This document shows positions 37,401 through 45,400 of a DNA stretch of 64,000 nucleotides, piece after piece (position 1 is the stretch's first letter; every line of letters begins with the position of its first letter). The DNA lies in assembly GCA_942492635.1 (NCBI GenBank), contig CALOFP010000002.1:868001-932000 (forward strand), written 5' to 3'. The notes under the pieces are model-generated. The model saw only the letters and a program-made list of their open reading frames with translations, searched no databases and was not told where the DNA came from. The position numbers were made by a program, and so were the translations under genes. This DNA is from CALOFP01 sp942492635 (lineage in GTDB: Bacteria; UBP6; UBA1177; CALOFP01).

Positions 37401-37761
37401 AGGAGTAGACAGTGCCATCGTAGTGGATGAAAGAGAGGAAATCGACGCTCTCTACGGTATGACAAAAAACGATGGCCAGATCTCCTTCTTCCAAGGGCGT
37501 GAAGCCGGCTATCTGCTTGAATGTGTGAAGTGGAAATCAGGGAGAATTAATCCCGTCTGTTTTCTGCCGGGAAACCCTTCAAACCTGTACGTCCGGATCG
37601 GTGGAGAGGAGAGCTCTCTGACCCTTCTGGCTGTGGAGTACAAAAGTGAAACCCTTTTACATGAGGATCATAGGCACACGGTAACCTCTGCAGCAAACCT
37701 GGCCGGAATCATGCTGAATCGATTTCGGAATGAAAAGAAAAGGAAGAGACGCGCCCTGTAG
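34429..37761 (+). CDS. Large AAA-type/TPR regulator-like protein with altered Walker A
   Basis: A 1110-residue cytoplasmic protein. The N-terminal part (about 1-250) is a STAND/AAA_16-like NTPase: GEPGVGSTALAEHF at the P-loop and VIFIDDAHLLDRAS as Walker B. The canonical P-loop reads GxxGxGKT, but here the lysine is Ser, so ATP hydrolysis is doubtful. Residues about 400-940 are helical, TPR-like segments (for example AAGYFKEMPESAAPELYLEMQIEKAEC, KGMKEAASGYYRKALFHY). The end (about 960-1095) resembles a GAF domain. No kinase or LuxR helix-turn-helix is present, although such modules often join this architecture. No clear ribosome site precedes ATG 34429. It is divergent from marR and ends at a hairpin terminator. 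Confidence 0.8.
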   Translation: MDVSLKIYERKSELEELMFQYASLNGASYAVFIEGEPGVGSTALAEHFLRKISDRGPAVIRCMACGMMTAIPYIAFSRGISRFFKLVMKGAKGTEDRFSNIRTLQLINPIAEMVPEVKTLGGKFHFIPADVDTEMREPVENGFAHLISLLRKESVPLVIFIDDAHLLDRASIDLLLSLLDRDLLSNTLFLCTVEKGEASEIFSFFKEYTRKKIVLEPLSEDGVMELITDRIKGDEKETLVLHSFFREVTFSRPYDCTELYCQLWEKGYICDVGNGSSRWDMDAIRTDRDLFCNESGVVRECIYMERDKQELLELFSCAGDHIPGDLAAKLAGISRKSLGIQLRWAEQARFLRISADGVHFFHPLVRKRIYQDMDDERRWERHFTIASILNREEDVMMKAFHLNRSSHLLDSVEKKIQAAVTNIRAARFARRKNGIHEAVSFLREAAGYFKEMPESAAPELYLEMQIEKAECSMMGGDEGEAGTLIESVLDNLEGRERRMAFASRMTSLYEMRDNPEKAVELGKRILDESTTPIPDSLVKLKIFFNFIPLAFKMWGKRKEKLLFREPVKKESVKAEIELLNALFVPLLRQECMKEALWVTIQILRRIFRYGPAMDCAKTFFAFGTFAAMYLRKHSIVKHYAEFGIAVSEKLDSRIIYNRTELYLTLFILPGEMGVSDVEKKFLEIADNASFLGDWICESVALQRHLECSFIGGTHLPEIASRHRKYSDRIKRSSTTSVRKQLSLQERVLSVLIGTTQDAVEEACESELCGAGRIYSLMSGVKVNVIMGWHKKAFENITTLNGTAGIVEPTLQYGEFLYFGSIALCRMARGMGLRDRVMWLRKVKKWSVLLEKMAEALPDSFHHKRVLVQAELEALKGRTEKAVRLAAESAVEAEKYGFLQNSAVAWESAGSYYFSKGMKEAASGYYRKALFHYSSWGAWGKVRKLQLEIAAIVPPPARTVANYNLDSFFPIVKSVEKSDLFMNMLTVIMKTTGVDSAIVVDEREEIDALYGMTKNDGQISFFQGREAGYLLECVKWKSGRINPVCFLPGNPSNLYVRIGGEESSLTLLAVEYKSETLLHEDHRHTVTSAANLAGIMLNRFRNEKKRKRRAL

Positions 37762-38316
37762 CGCCAGATCTCTCGTCTGTTTCTTCTGATCCATTCAACT
37801 TCTGTCTAGGGAACCGCTCAGGTGGTTCCTGTTTCTTATTGAAACAATTAAAATCTCTTTAGTGTTAAAGTAAAGAATAATTCATTCATTATACTGTAAT
37901 AAACGACTGATAAACGACTGGAAAGTGTCGTTTCGAAAAAAGATTTTCGTACCTGTTCAGGGGTGCAGTTGAATCCATTTTCAGAAACGGTTTTGAGAGT
38001 GTAAATGAGCCTTTCAGTGTGTATAGTTAGATTTATTAAAATTGTCGTTAGATAGGGTCGTGGCGGCGTAAGTTCTCCTTTTGATTTTAACTTTAGCTAG
38101 AGTGTTTCTATGTGGTTTGAGATTGGAAGGTGCCGGTAAAACATGGAATAAAAGTATCACACTAAACATGGAATTTGTATTAGGCTGCTGGTGAAAAGTG
38201 AAGGATCTGCTGCTGATCAGACCCCGTTTTCGGTCGTTTGTGAGGGCAAAACTTGACATCATTAGAAAACGGATTAGAATGACCCTGCTATTTTGATTTT
38301 CACAGTGGGGGTGGTT
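37762..38316. other. Intergenic region
   Basis: About 555 bases. It holds the terminator at 37810-37829, a direct repeat (AAACGACTG at 37903 and 37913) with a possible AAACGAC/GTCGTTT hairpin, then AT-rich sequence and the leader of the first lipoprotein of the tandem trio. No gene was recognised. Confidence 0.5.
37810..37840 (+). terminator. Terminator of the AAA-type gene
   Basis: GGAACCGC-TCAG-GTGGTTCC pairs over eight positions with one G-U pair. It is followed by TGTTTCTTATT. It lies about 50 bases after the stop codon. Confidence 0.7.
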
Positions 38317-39417
38317 ATGAAAAAAATGTTTTCAATTTTGTCAATCTGCGCCTTTCTTTCGGTTGTCTCCTGCAGCGACGACAACTCGGAAAAGAAGGCT
38401 CCGGTTGACTCCGATCAGACAGTAACCGATACCGAAAACGGCCAGACCGGAGACGATGAGGTTTCCGACAGCGACACCGGAAAAGAGGACGAAGTAACCG
38501 ACGAGAAGAACGACGAAGCTTCCGGGGTAACGGATGACGACTCCTCCGAAGACGGTGATGATGACAAAATTGTAGTTGAGAAGAGATTCACCGTTGGTGA
38601 TATCGCCAACTCCTCATCCGGAACTGTGTCCACCTACGACGGCAAGGTAACACTCGATGACGGAACCGAAGGAAGCATCAAGATCAGGTTTTCCGGGTCT
38701 GCAGCTCTTGAAGTTGAGTATCTGGAACTGCCTGACGATCTCGGACGTGGAAGCATAGAGGTTAAAGTTGCAGCATCAACATACACTGCTGCCGAAGGAA
38801 CCATACACGTTCAGAGCGGAAACGTTCTCATGGGCAAGGCGCTTTTCAGTGTAAAAAATCTCAAACTTACTTCGGATAAGGGAGATGTGCTTGTTGCCGA
38901 TGCAGAGTTTACCGTAGACTCCACAGAAACCGGTGATGTGACTCCTGGTTCGTGTAAAGCCTTAACTTACAATCCTGAAGACACAGCAAAGAACGATCAG
39001 GGCTATTTTCCCCAGTACCAGAATTTTCAAATGAAGGATGCCGATGGTTCAAGATACATTCTTTCCGTAGAATTTCACGGCGAAAAAGCAGATTATCTTG
39101 AAGGCACGAGCTTTGAGCTTGGAAAGGGAGCCAACTCCAGAGAAAATTGTAATTCCGGTGGTATCTGTTTTGAAATATGGACAGATAAGGACAATAACTA
39201 CAACGATGACAACGGCTTGGATGAAGACCGCTTCCTGCCTGTTCAGGGTAAACTTACCATCGAAGAGGGCGGAGTTTTCACAGGAGCCTGTCGTGTAAAG
39301 ATTGAGAACCTGAAAACCGTGAGGTACGTTCTCAACGACAGCTACCAGTGGGAACCCGTAGAGGACGACTGTATATCCATGGACAATCTTTCTTGGGATA
39401 CCTTGTCAAATCAGTAG
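38317..39417 (+). CDS. Asp-rich-linker lipoprotein, paralog A of tandem pair
   Basis: A 366-residue lipoprotein; MKKMFSILSICAFLSVVSC places the lipid Cys at 19. The start at 38317 is set by GGGGGTGG just upstream; an upstream TTG would spoil the signal. A highly acidic linker (about 20-95) leads to a beta-rich domain without known name. Shared landmarks with the next gene are FTVGDIANSSSGT, GSIEVKV, GNVLMGKALFSVKNLKL, GDVTPGSCKAL, ENCNSGGICFEIWTDKD and VRYVLNDSYQWEPVEDDC. Four cysteines are shared and could form disulfides. It is the first gene of a co-directional trio of lipoproteins. Function is unknown. Confidence 0.85.
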   Translation: MKKMFSILSICAFLSVVSCSDDNSEKKAPVDSDQTVTDTENGQTGDDEVSDSDTGKEDEVTDEKNDEASGVTDDDSSEDGDDDKIVVEKRFTVGDIANSSSGTVSTYDGKVTLDDGTEGSIKIRFSGSAALEVEYLELPDDLGRGSIEVKVAASTYTAAEGTIHVQSGNVLMGKALFSVKNLKLTSDKGDVLVADAEFTVDSTETGDVTPGSCKALTYNPEDTAKNDQGYFPQYQNFQMKDADGSRYILSVEFHGEKADYLEGTSFELGKGANSRENCNSGGICFEIWTDKDNNYNDDNGLDEDRFLPVQGKLTIEEGGVFTGACRVKIENLKTVRYVLNDSYQWEPVEDDCISMDNLSWDTLSNQ

Positions 39418-39433
39418 GCATTTGATATCGGGA

Positions 39434-39480
39434 CGGCAGGGGTGGTAGTCCCGAATATTTTCACTTGAATTCAGGAGGGG
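39434..39480 (+). repeat. Duplicated leader with hairpin, copy 1
   Basis: GGGACGGCAGGGGTGG...GTCCCGAAT leads into AATTCAGGAGGGGAA and the next start codon. The same leader recurs before the third gene of the trio (about 40602-40659). The GGGAC/GTCCC pair can form a stem; in the second copy GTTCC keeps pairing through G-U. Confidence 0.7.
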
Positions 39481-39484
39481 AATG

Positions 39485-40591
39485 ATGAAAAGAGCTGTTA
39501 TTCCAGCTGTATTTGCTATCTTGAGTCTTGTTGTCTCCTGCAGCGACGACAGCACAGAAAAGAAAGTATCTGTTGATTCCGATCAGGCAGTTACCGATAT
39601 CGAAAACAATCAAACAGATGACGACGAGGTTGCGGATGCAGATTCTGTGGATGGAGGAGACACCGCCGATATAGTAGATGACGAAATTTCCGACGACACC
39701 GATCTCGATCTTAATGACAAATCTCCTGAAACAGCAGATGAGGATGTGCCTCTGTTGGAAAGGAAATTCACAGCCGGAAAAATTGATAACACATCCACAG
39801 GTACAACAGCTGATTACGACGGCAGCATAACCTTTGAAGACGGATCTGAAGGCCAAATAAGGATAACTTTCGGTGAAGGTCTCGGGACAGCCACGATGAT
39901 AGATCTCGGTCCATCTGAAAGCCGCGTAACTGTGGAAGTAAAATCCGGAGCCGAGGTTTTTAAAGCAACCGAAGGTTATGTAATGATCAAAGGCGGAAAC
40001 GTCTTGCTCGGTAACGCCACTTTTGCAGTCAGGAATCTTAAACTTGCATCGAAGGATGGAGACATCGTTGTTTCCAGTGCCGACATCGAGGTCGATACTA
40101 CCGATAGCGGCACGGTAATCCCGGGTCAGTGCAGGGCCTTTTCATACGACGCGAAGGATACGAGAAAGAATGAGAACGGATACTATCCCACATATGTGAA
40201 CTACTTCATGAAAGATGTGGATGGCACATGGCTCATACTTATGGCTGAGTTTCACGGAGATAAAGGCAACTACACCGTAGGGCAGACCTATGAGCTTGGA
40301 AAAGGTGCGCATTCATATGAAAACTGCGGCACTGAAGGAATCTGTTTCTACATCTGGACCGATAAGGACGGTGAAGACAATGCCGACGGGGGAATTGATG
40401 AGGACAAGTTCTTTCCCCTTCAGGGAAAACTCACAATTACCGGTGGAGATATCTTCAACGGAAATTCTGACGTGAAAGTTGAAGATCTGAAACTTGTCAG
40501 ATACGTGCTGAACGACCAGTACAAATGGGTGCCGGTGGATGGCGACTGTATAGAGACCGATCTACTCACTTGGGAAAGAGCGGTTAAATAG
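39485..40591 (+). CDS. Asp-rich-linker lipoprotein, paralog B of tandem pair
   Basis: A 368-residue lipoprotein, MKRAVIPAVFAILSLVVSC (Cys 19), then an acidic linker and the same domain as paralog A: FTAGKIDNTSTGT, GNVLLGNATFAVRNLKLASKDGD, GTVIPGQCRAF, YENCGTEGICFYIWTDKDGED and VRYVLNDQYKWVPVDGDC. Of two adjacent ATGs, 39485 is preferred because GGAGG then has the same six-base spacing as in the third gene. Its signal peptide and linker start are almost identical to those of the third gene, not of paralog A, so the front and back halves of this gene have different closest relatives. Function is unknown; the family is probably surface-exposed. Confidence 0.85.
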   Translation: MKRAVIPAVFAILSLVVSCSDDSTEKKVSVDSDQAVTDIENNQTDDDEVADADSVDGGDTADIVDDEISDDTDLDLNDKSPETADEDVPLLERKFTAGKIDNTSTGTTADYDGSITFEDGSEGQIRITFGEGLGTATMIDLGPSESRVTVEVKSGAEVFKATEGYVMIKGGNVLLGNATFAVRNLKLASKDGDIVVSSADIEVDTTDSGTVIPGQCRAFSYDAKDTRKNENGYYPTYVNYFMKDVDGTWLILMAEFHGDKGNYTVGQTYELGKGAHSYENCGTEGICFYIWTDKDGEDNADGGIDEDKFFPLQGKLTITGGDIFNGNSDVKVEDLKLVRYVLNDQYKWVPVDGDCIETDLLTWERAVK

Positions 40592-40601
40592 AAAAGTTGA
40601 T

Positions 40602-40659
40602 CATGGGACGGCAGGGGTGGCTGTTCCGAATGTTTTTGATTTTAATTCAGGAGGGGAAA
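40602..40659 (+). repeat. Duplicated leader with hairpin, copy 2
   Basis: This copy reads GGGACGGCAGGGGTGGCTGTTCCGAAT and then T-rich sequence and AATTCAGGAGGGGAAAG before the ATG at 40661. It matches the leader before the previous gene at most positions, so the duplicated block includes noncoding control DNA. Confidence 0.7.
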
Positions 40660-40660
40660 G

Positions 40661-41689
40661 ATGAAAAGAGCTATTATTCCAGCAATCTTTGCTATTTTGG
40701 GCCTCGTTGTTTCATGCGGAGACGACAGCACCAACACAGCTACGAATTCAGGCAAAAAGGTTGTAACAGACAGTGATGCTGTCCAGGAGAATGATTCAGA
40801 TAAAAGTGATGACAACGATCCCTTGACAGATATTGAAGAGGGAGACGATGCCGATGCCGATGTTGTTACAGATGACGATTCAGGTGATGAAAAGCCTGAG
40901 GTTGTCGATGGAATGGCAATTATTCCGGCAGGCTCCTTCAAGATGGGATGTGTGGAGGGTGACGAGATATGCAACGATCCCGATGCCCTCGGTTTTGTGA
41001 AGAGTGAGAATCCTCAGCACGAAGTACAGATGGACTCCTTTTTGATCGGTAGCACCGAGGTTACAGTTGCCGAATACCGTAAGTGTGTAGAAGCAGGAGC
41101 ATGTGCAAATTCAGAAAAGTCCCATTTTTACAGAACACCTGCCGACGATGCAATGTTCGCTTTCTGTAACTTCGATTCAAGCCGGGAAGAGAATCACCCC
41201 ATGAACTGCGTAAGTTTCGCCGGAGCAAAAGCCTACTGCGAATGGAAGGATATGAGACTTCCTACAGAAGCCGAATGGGAATACGTAGCACGTGCAGGCG
41301 TTAACGACAAAATTTACGTAACAGGAAACGATAAACCCACATGCGAAGATGTAATCATGGATGACGGCAAAGGCGATAATGTAGGATGTCTTATGGGCAG
41401 CACATGGCCGGTAGCCTCAAAGGAACCGAACAAGTTCGGCGTATATGACATGTCGGGAAACGTGTGGGAATGGGTCGGTGACTACTATGCAGAAGATTAC
41501 TACTCAAAATCACCTGCCGAAAATCCGAAGGGACCGGAGACCGGAACCAAGAGAATCATAAGAGGCGGTTCATGGATGGATCCTTTCTTTGCCTTGAGAA
41601 TCTCAATGAGACGTCCGATGGATCCTAACGATGAAAGACACACCAATCCTTACCATGGATTCCGCTGCGCAGCAGATATACAAAAGTAA
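40661..41689 (+). CDS. Lipoprotein with FGE-sulfatase (SUMF1-like) domain
   Basis: A 342-residue lipoprotein, MKRAIIPAIFAILGLVVSC (Cys 19), acidic linker to about 85, then an FGE/SUMF1 fold (about 88-340). Landmarks are MAIIPAGSFKMG, PQHEVQMDSFLIGSTEVT, CVSFAGAKAYCEWKDMRLPTEAEWEYVARAG, YDMSGNVWEWVGDYY, IIRGGSWMDPFFALRISMRR and YHGFRCA. True formylglycine-generating enzymes carry two cysteines just after RGGS; here those places are Met/Asp/Phe, so this is likely a binding or structural member rather than an oxidase. GGAGG precedes the ATG. The 5' leader, signal and linker start copy those of the previous gene. A strong terminator follows. Confidence 0.93.
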   Translation: MKRAIIPAIFAILGLVVSCGDDSTNTATNSGKKVVTDSDAVQENDSDKSDDNDPLTDIEEGDDADADVVTDDDSGDEKPEVVDGMAIIPAGSFKMGCVEGDEICNDPDALGFVKSENPQHEVQMDSFLIGSTEVTVAEYRKCVEAGACANSEKSHFYRTPADDAMFAFCNFDSSREENHPMNCVSFAGAKAYCEWKDMRLPTEAEWEYVARAGVNDKIYVTGNDKPTCEDVIMDDGKGDNVGCLMGSTWPVASKEPNKFGVYDMSGNVWEWVGDYYAEDYYSKSPAENPKGPETGTKRIIRGGSWMDPFFALRISMRRPMDPNDERHTNPYHGFRCAADIQK

Positions 41690-41712
41690 TCGTATCTTGA
41701 TTCCTCACTCAG

Positions 41713-41740
41713 AAAGGGAGCCTTCGGGCTCCCTTTTTGT
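41713..41740 (+). terminator. Terminator of the lipoprotein trio
   Basis: A perfect 10-bp stem AAAGGGAGCC-TTCG-GGCTCCCTTT with a UUCG-type tetraloop is followed by TTGTTT. It is a textbook intrinsic terminator 24 bases after the stop codon. Confidence 0.92.
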
Positions 41741-41758
41741 TTAAACGGTCTTTCTAAC

Positions 41759-42100
41759 AGATCCGCAAGCCATTGGAAATGGAAGTAACCGGAGAGCTGC
41801 AAAAGCTTTTACCAACTTCTATCAGCGCCTGAATCCATCACTAAAAAAATATCCCGCCCATTACAGTTACTGAAATCTCCCGAAAACAAATATCTCAGCA
41901 ATCCCAGCTTCTGAATTTATCAAGTTAAAAAATATCGATATCGAAATAGCGGCTAACAGAATAAGAAAATTTTGTTTATGAGCGAATTGGCGCATGATTT
42001 CATCAGGATATAAATAATATGATCATTCCGGCGTCTGAATTGGCGATGATATTTTTTTGTAGTCAAATTGGGAATGGAAATGGGATTTTCAATTTGTAAA
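41759..42100. repeat. Degenerate ~340-bp noncoding element, copy 2
   Basis: Homologous by eye to 31776-32119. The three internal units are CAGCGCCTGAAT...AAAAAAATATC, CAGCTTCTGAAT...AAAAAATATC and CGGCGTCTGAAT...GATATTTTTTT. Spacing between units agrees with copy 1 within a few bases. Confidence 0.65.
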
Positions 42101-42455
42101 AATAGTGCGACAGAAATGGTGAAGAATTGTGTCACTGACGGGGTTCATGGAAATGGGTAGTGGTGGGTTTTTACTTTATATAATCGTTCCACCTGGGGTT
42201 CGGATAATGGCATTTCGGCGATTTAAATTGTCTACGGAATCGTGGAATATTCGGAATGTAAAAAGGGCACATACGGAGGCACGCTTTTCCCGCTAAAGCC
42301 TGCCTAAGAGCAGATGTTCCGAAGGCCGGGAAGAGAGCCATTCTACATAGCGTGTAAACGCGCCGGCATGGCATAGAACCCCACATCCCGGAACCCGGAC
42401 CGGGTGATACCACCAGATGTTTGTTCATATTGTGGGGACCAGTATCGAATTGAGA

Positions 42456-42478
42456 GGGCCGTCTTTTGGGGACGGCCC
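42456..42478. terminator. Hairpin downstream of the LTD/ASH giant
   Basis: GGGCCGTC-TTTTGGG-GACGGCCC makes a perfect 8-bp stem about a dozen bases beyond the stop codon of the minus-strand gene. There is no T-tract on that side, so termination is likely but not certain. Confidence 0.55.
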
Positions 42479-42489
42479 GAAAGAAAGTT

Positions 42490-45400
42490 CTACTTTGTGT
42501 AGCTCTGTCCCGAAGAATTTGTAGGATCGTAACCCGAACTCTTCTCTTCGAAGTCAACCGAGTTGTCGTTTGTGTCGGTGTCTGACTTTCTTCTAACAGT
42601 ATACCCGTCTAAGCTGGCCATATTTGATAACTGGCTCGTGACGACAAAAACAGATCCCTCTTTGCATACATTCATAGGAACTGTCGGAGTCTCTTTCTGA
42701 TATCCGAGCATGTCGAGAATGTCTGTGTTGTTAACTGTCGGACACGCATTATTCCCTATGAGTGCGGAATCTTTTTTGAGAATGAACACAGTACTTCCGT
42801 TGGGGTCAAGTTTTGTATCTGCGCTCTTGTCGGGGGTTAGGTTGTAGTTTCCTTCAAAACCGCTCTCGGCAAGAAGGTAGTAGCCACCGGCAGGAATTAT
42901 TACATCCGAAAGATCGAATTTCTTATCAATAGAGCTTTGTTCAAAACCTCCTCTGACGGCGACAACGTAGTTACTCATATCCGCGGCTTCGGTACCAGCA
43001 TTGTGAATTTCAATGAAGCAGTTATTTTCTGAGTCATTCATTCCATTCAGGTTCCATAGATCGTCCTGGTCTATAAAAGCTTCAAAATTGAATACCGGTG
43101 AAACCTCACTGATCACTACATTTGGAGCCTCCTCGACAGGATTGTTCGGATCGACAACGCATGCATCATTTTCCAGTTTGTAACCGTTTTTACATGTCCA
43201 TGCACAATCTGCCGCAGTTTCCCAGCCGCCTGCTGTTGTGTAGTTGATTGTTACCTTTGTAACTGTGCTTTCTGCGTTCTCAGGAGCGTTGTTTGTACAG
43301 TCGACCTGTTTCTGGTTGATGCATCCGTCCTTTACGTCATTGAGATCGTAATCCGTGTTGCAAGTCCACTGACAGCTGTCTGCAGCCGGTTCGTAGGCGC
43401 CGGATGTACTGTTCCATGTCTGTGTGATCTTTCCTTCGTCATTGAGTGTAGCGTTAGCCGGTGCAGCATTTGTACAGTCGACGGTTTTTTGATCGGCAGC
43501 GCATGCACCGTTTTCGAAATGCTCACCGGCGCTACATGTGATCGATTCGCCCGTGAGTGTTACTGTGTATGTTCCCTCGTCGCTGTCGCTGTTGGCGATG
43601 GTGAGTGTTGCTGTGTGTGTTGCGTCCGTTTGCGGCTTGAAAAGAACTGTGAAAGAGAGCTCCTTTCCGGGTTCAACGCTGCCTGGTGTTGCTGTAAGTT
43701 CGAAGTTCGTTGTGTCGTCTACCTCGATGGAAGTCACATTGAGCGCACCGAGTCCGCTGTTCTTGATCTTGAATGTCGCAGTATCTCCCTCTGTGCCGGT
43801 AGCTGTCTTTGCAAAAGTGAAGGTCGAACCGGATGCATAGGATGTTCCGTCTGCAGCCAGATCAACTTCAGGAGTGTAGGAGAGAGTGTCGCCGGTTGAG
43901 TTCACGGGAGCGAAACCGGATTCTATTTTCTCGAAATCCTTCGAGTTGTCGCCGCTGTCGTTGTTGTCGATTCTGCGGAGTGCGTACGGATTGTAGATGT
44001 CATCCAAGTGGAAGCGTGCAGTTTCGGGACAGCTGTCGCTGCTGTCGTCCGGAGTGTCGTTTGAGTAGGCTATAGCGTCAACAATTGAATCGTCTGAACT
44101 TGCCGGACAGCTCTTACTGCCGTTTGTGGAATCGCCGCTTCTCAGGAAGATATTGCCCTGATCGCTGGGGATTCCTAGAGAGGTGACTGTAATATCCGGT
44201 GTAACTCCGAATTCGCTCGCAAAATCCTTTTCAGCAACAAGAAGATATCCTTTCGACGCTATAGTTTTACCTGTGAGATCGGCAACCTGCCTGATCGGTT
44301 CAGACCAGTATTCCCAGTAATTGTCTGGGTTTGCCATTCCTTCTTCCTTTGTGGCAATTGAGTAACCGTCAAGGTTGATCTCATCGTTGGTGGGATTGTA
44401 GATTTTTATGTACTTTACGCTTGCGTACCCACCTTTGATATTGAATTTCGGGGAAAATTCGGAGATTACCAGACCTGGTTCCTTAATACACTGATCTCCC
44501 TCCTTGATCATTCCCTGGTTGCAGTTCCATGCGCAGTCTGTCGCTGTTGCCCAACCTCCGGCAGTTGTGAAATTGATAGTGACTTTTGCATCGACGCTTG
44601 TTGCGTTTTCCGGAGCGTTGTCTATACAATCGACCTGTTTATGATTGATACAACCACTGTTCGAATCGTTGAGGTCGTAATCCAGATTACAGAGCCATTC
44701 ACAACTGTCTGACGAAGGTTCGTATGCAGCCTTTTCGCTGTTCCATGTCTGGGCAATTTTTCCTTCATTCTTAAGCGTTGCGTTGGTCGGCGGAGTATTT
44801 GTACAGTCGGTGATCCTCTCATTTGCTGCACATGCTCCGTTTTCGAAGTGCTCGTCGGCAGCACATGAGATAGATTCACCCGTCAGAGTCACTGTGTAGC
44901 TTCCCTCGTCGCTGTCGCTGTTCGCTATTGTGAGGGTTGCCGTATGGGTTCCGTCAGTCTGAGGCTTGAAAAGAACTGTGAAAGCGAGTTCTTTTCCGGG
45001 TTCGACAGACCCCGGGGTTGCTGTTACTTCGAAGTTTGTCGTATCGCTAAGTTCAATTGAAGTAACTTCAAGATTGACAAGTCCTTTGTTCTTTATCTTG
45101 AATGTCGCTTCTGAATCTTCACTTCCCGTAAGAGTCTTGTTGAAGGTGAAGGTTGAAGCATTTTCGTAAGTTGTATCGGAAACGTTGAGTTCAATTTCAG
45201 GCTTGTTGGAGAGAGAATCTCCTGAAGAGTTGGTCGGATCGAATCCATCTCTGATCAGGATGAAATCCTTTGAGTTGTCGCCTGTGTCCTTGTTATTGAC
45301 CCTGCGAAGTGCGAACGATTCGACAATATCATCAACTTTGACATAGGAACCTTCGGGACAAACGTCGGTGTCGTCAACAGGTGTATCGAAAGCGTATCCA

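Larger units (their letters stand above)
41690..42489. other. Gene-free region with dispersed repeats
   Basis: About 800 bases: terminator (41713-41740), copy 2 of the ~340-bp element (41759-42100), a GGGCACATACGGAGGCACGC motif (42265-42284), a GTGTAAACGC..CCGGCATGG motif (42352-42384) and a hairpin (42456-42478). Short open frames here are not supported. Confidence 0.7.

Noticed and set aside
38014..38262. 82-codon minus-strand frame before the lipoprotein trio
   Set aside because: No ribosome site or recognised similarity; region is AT-rich leader DNA.
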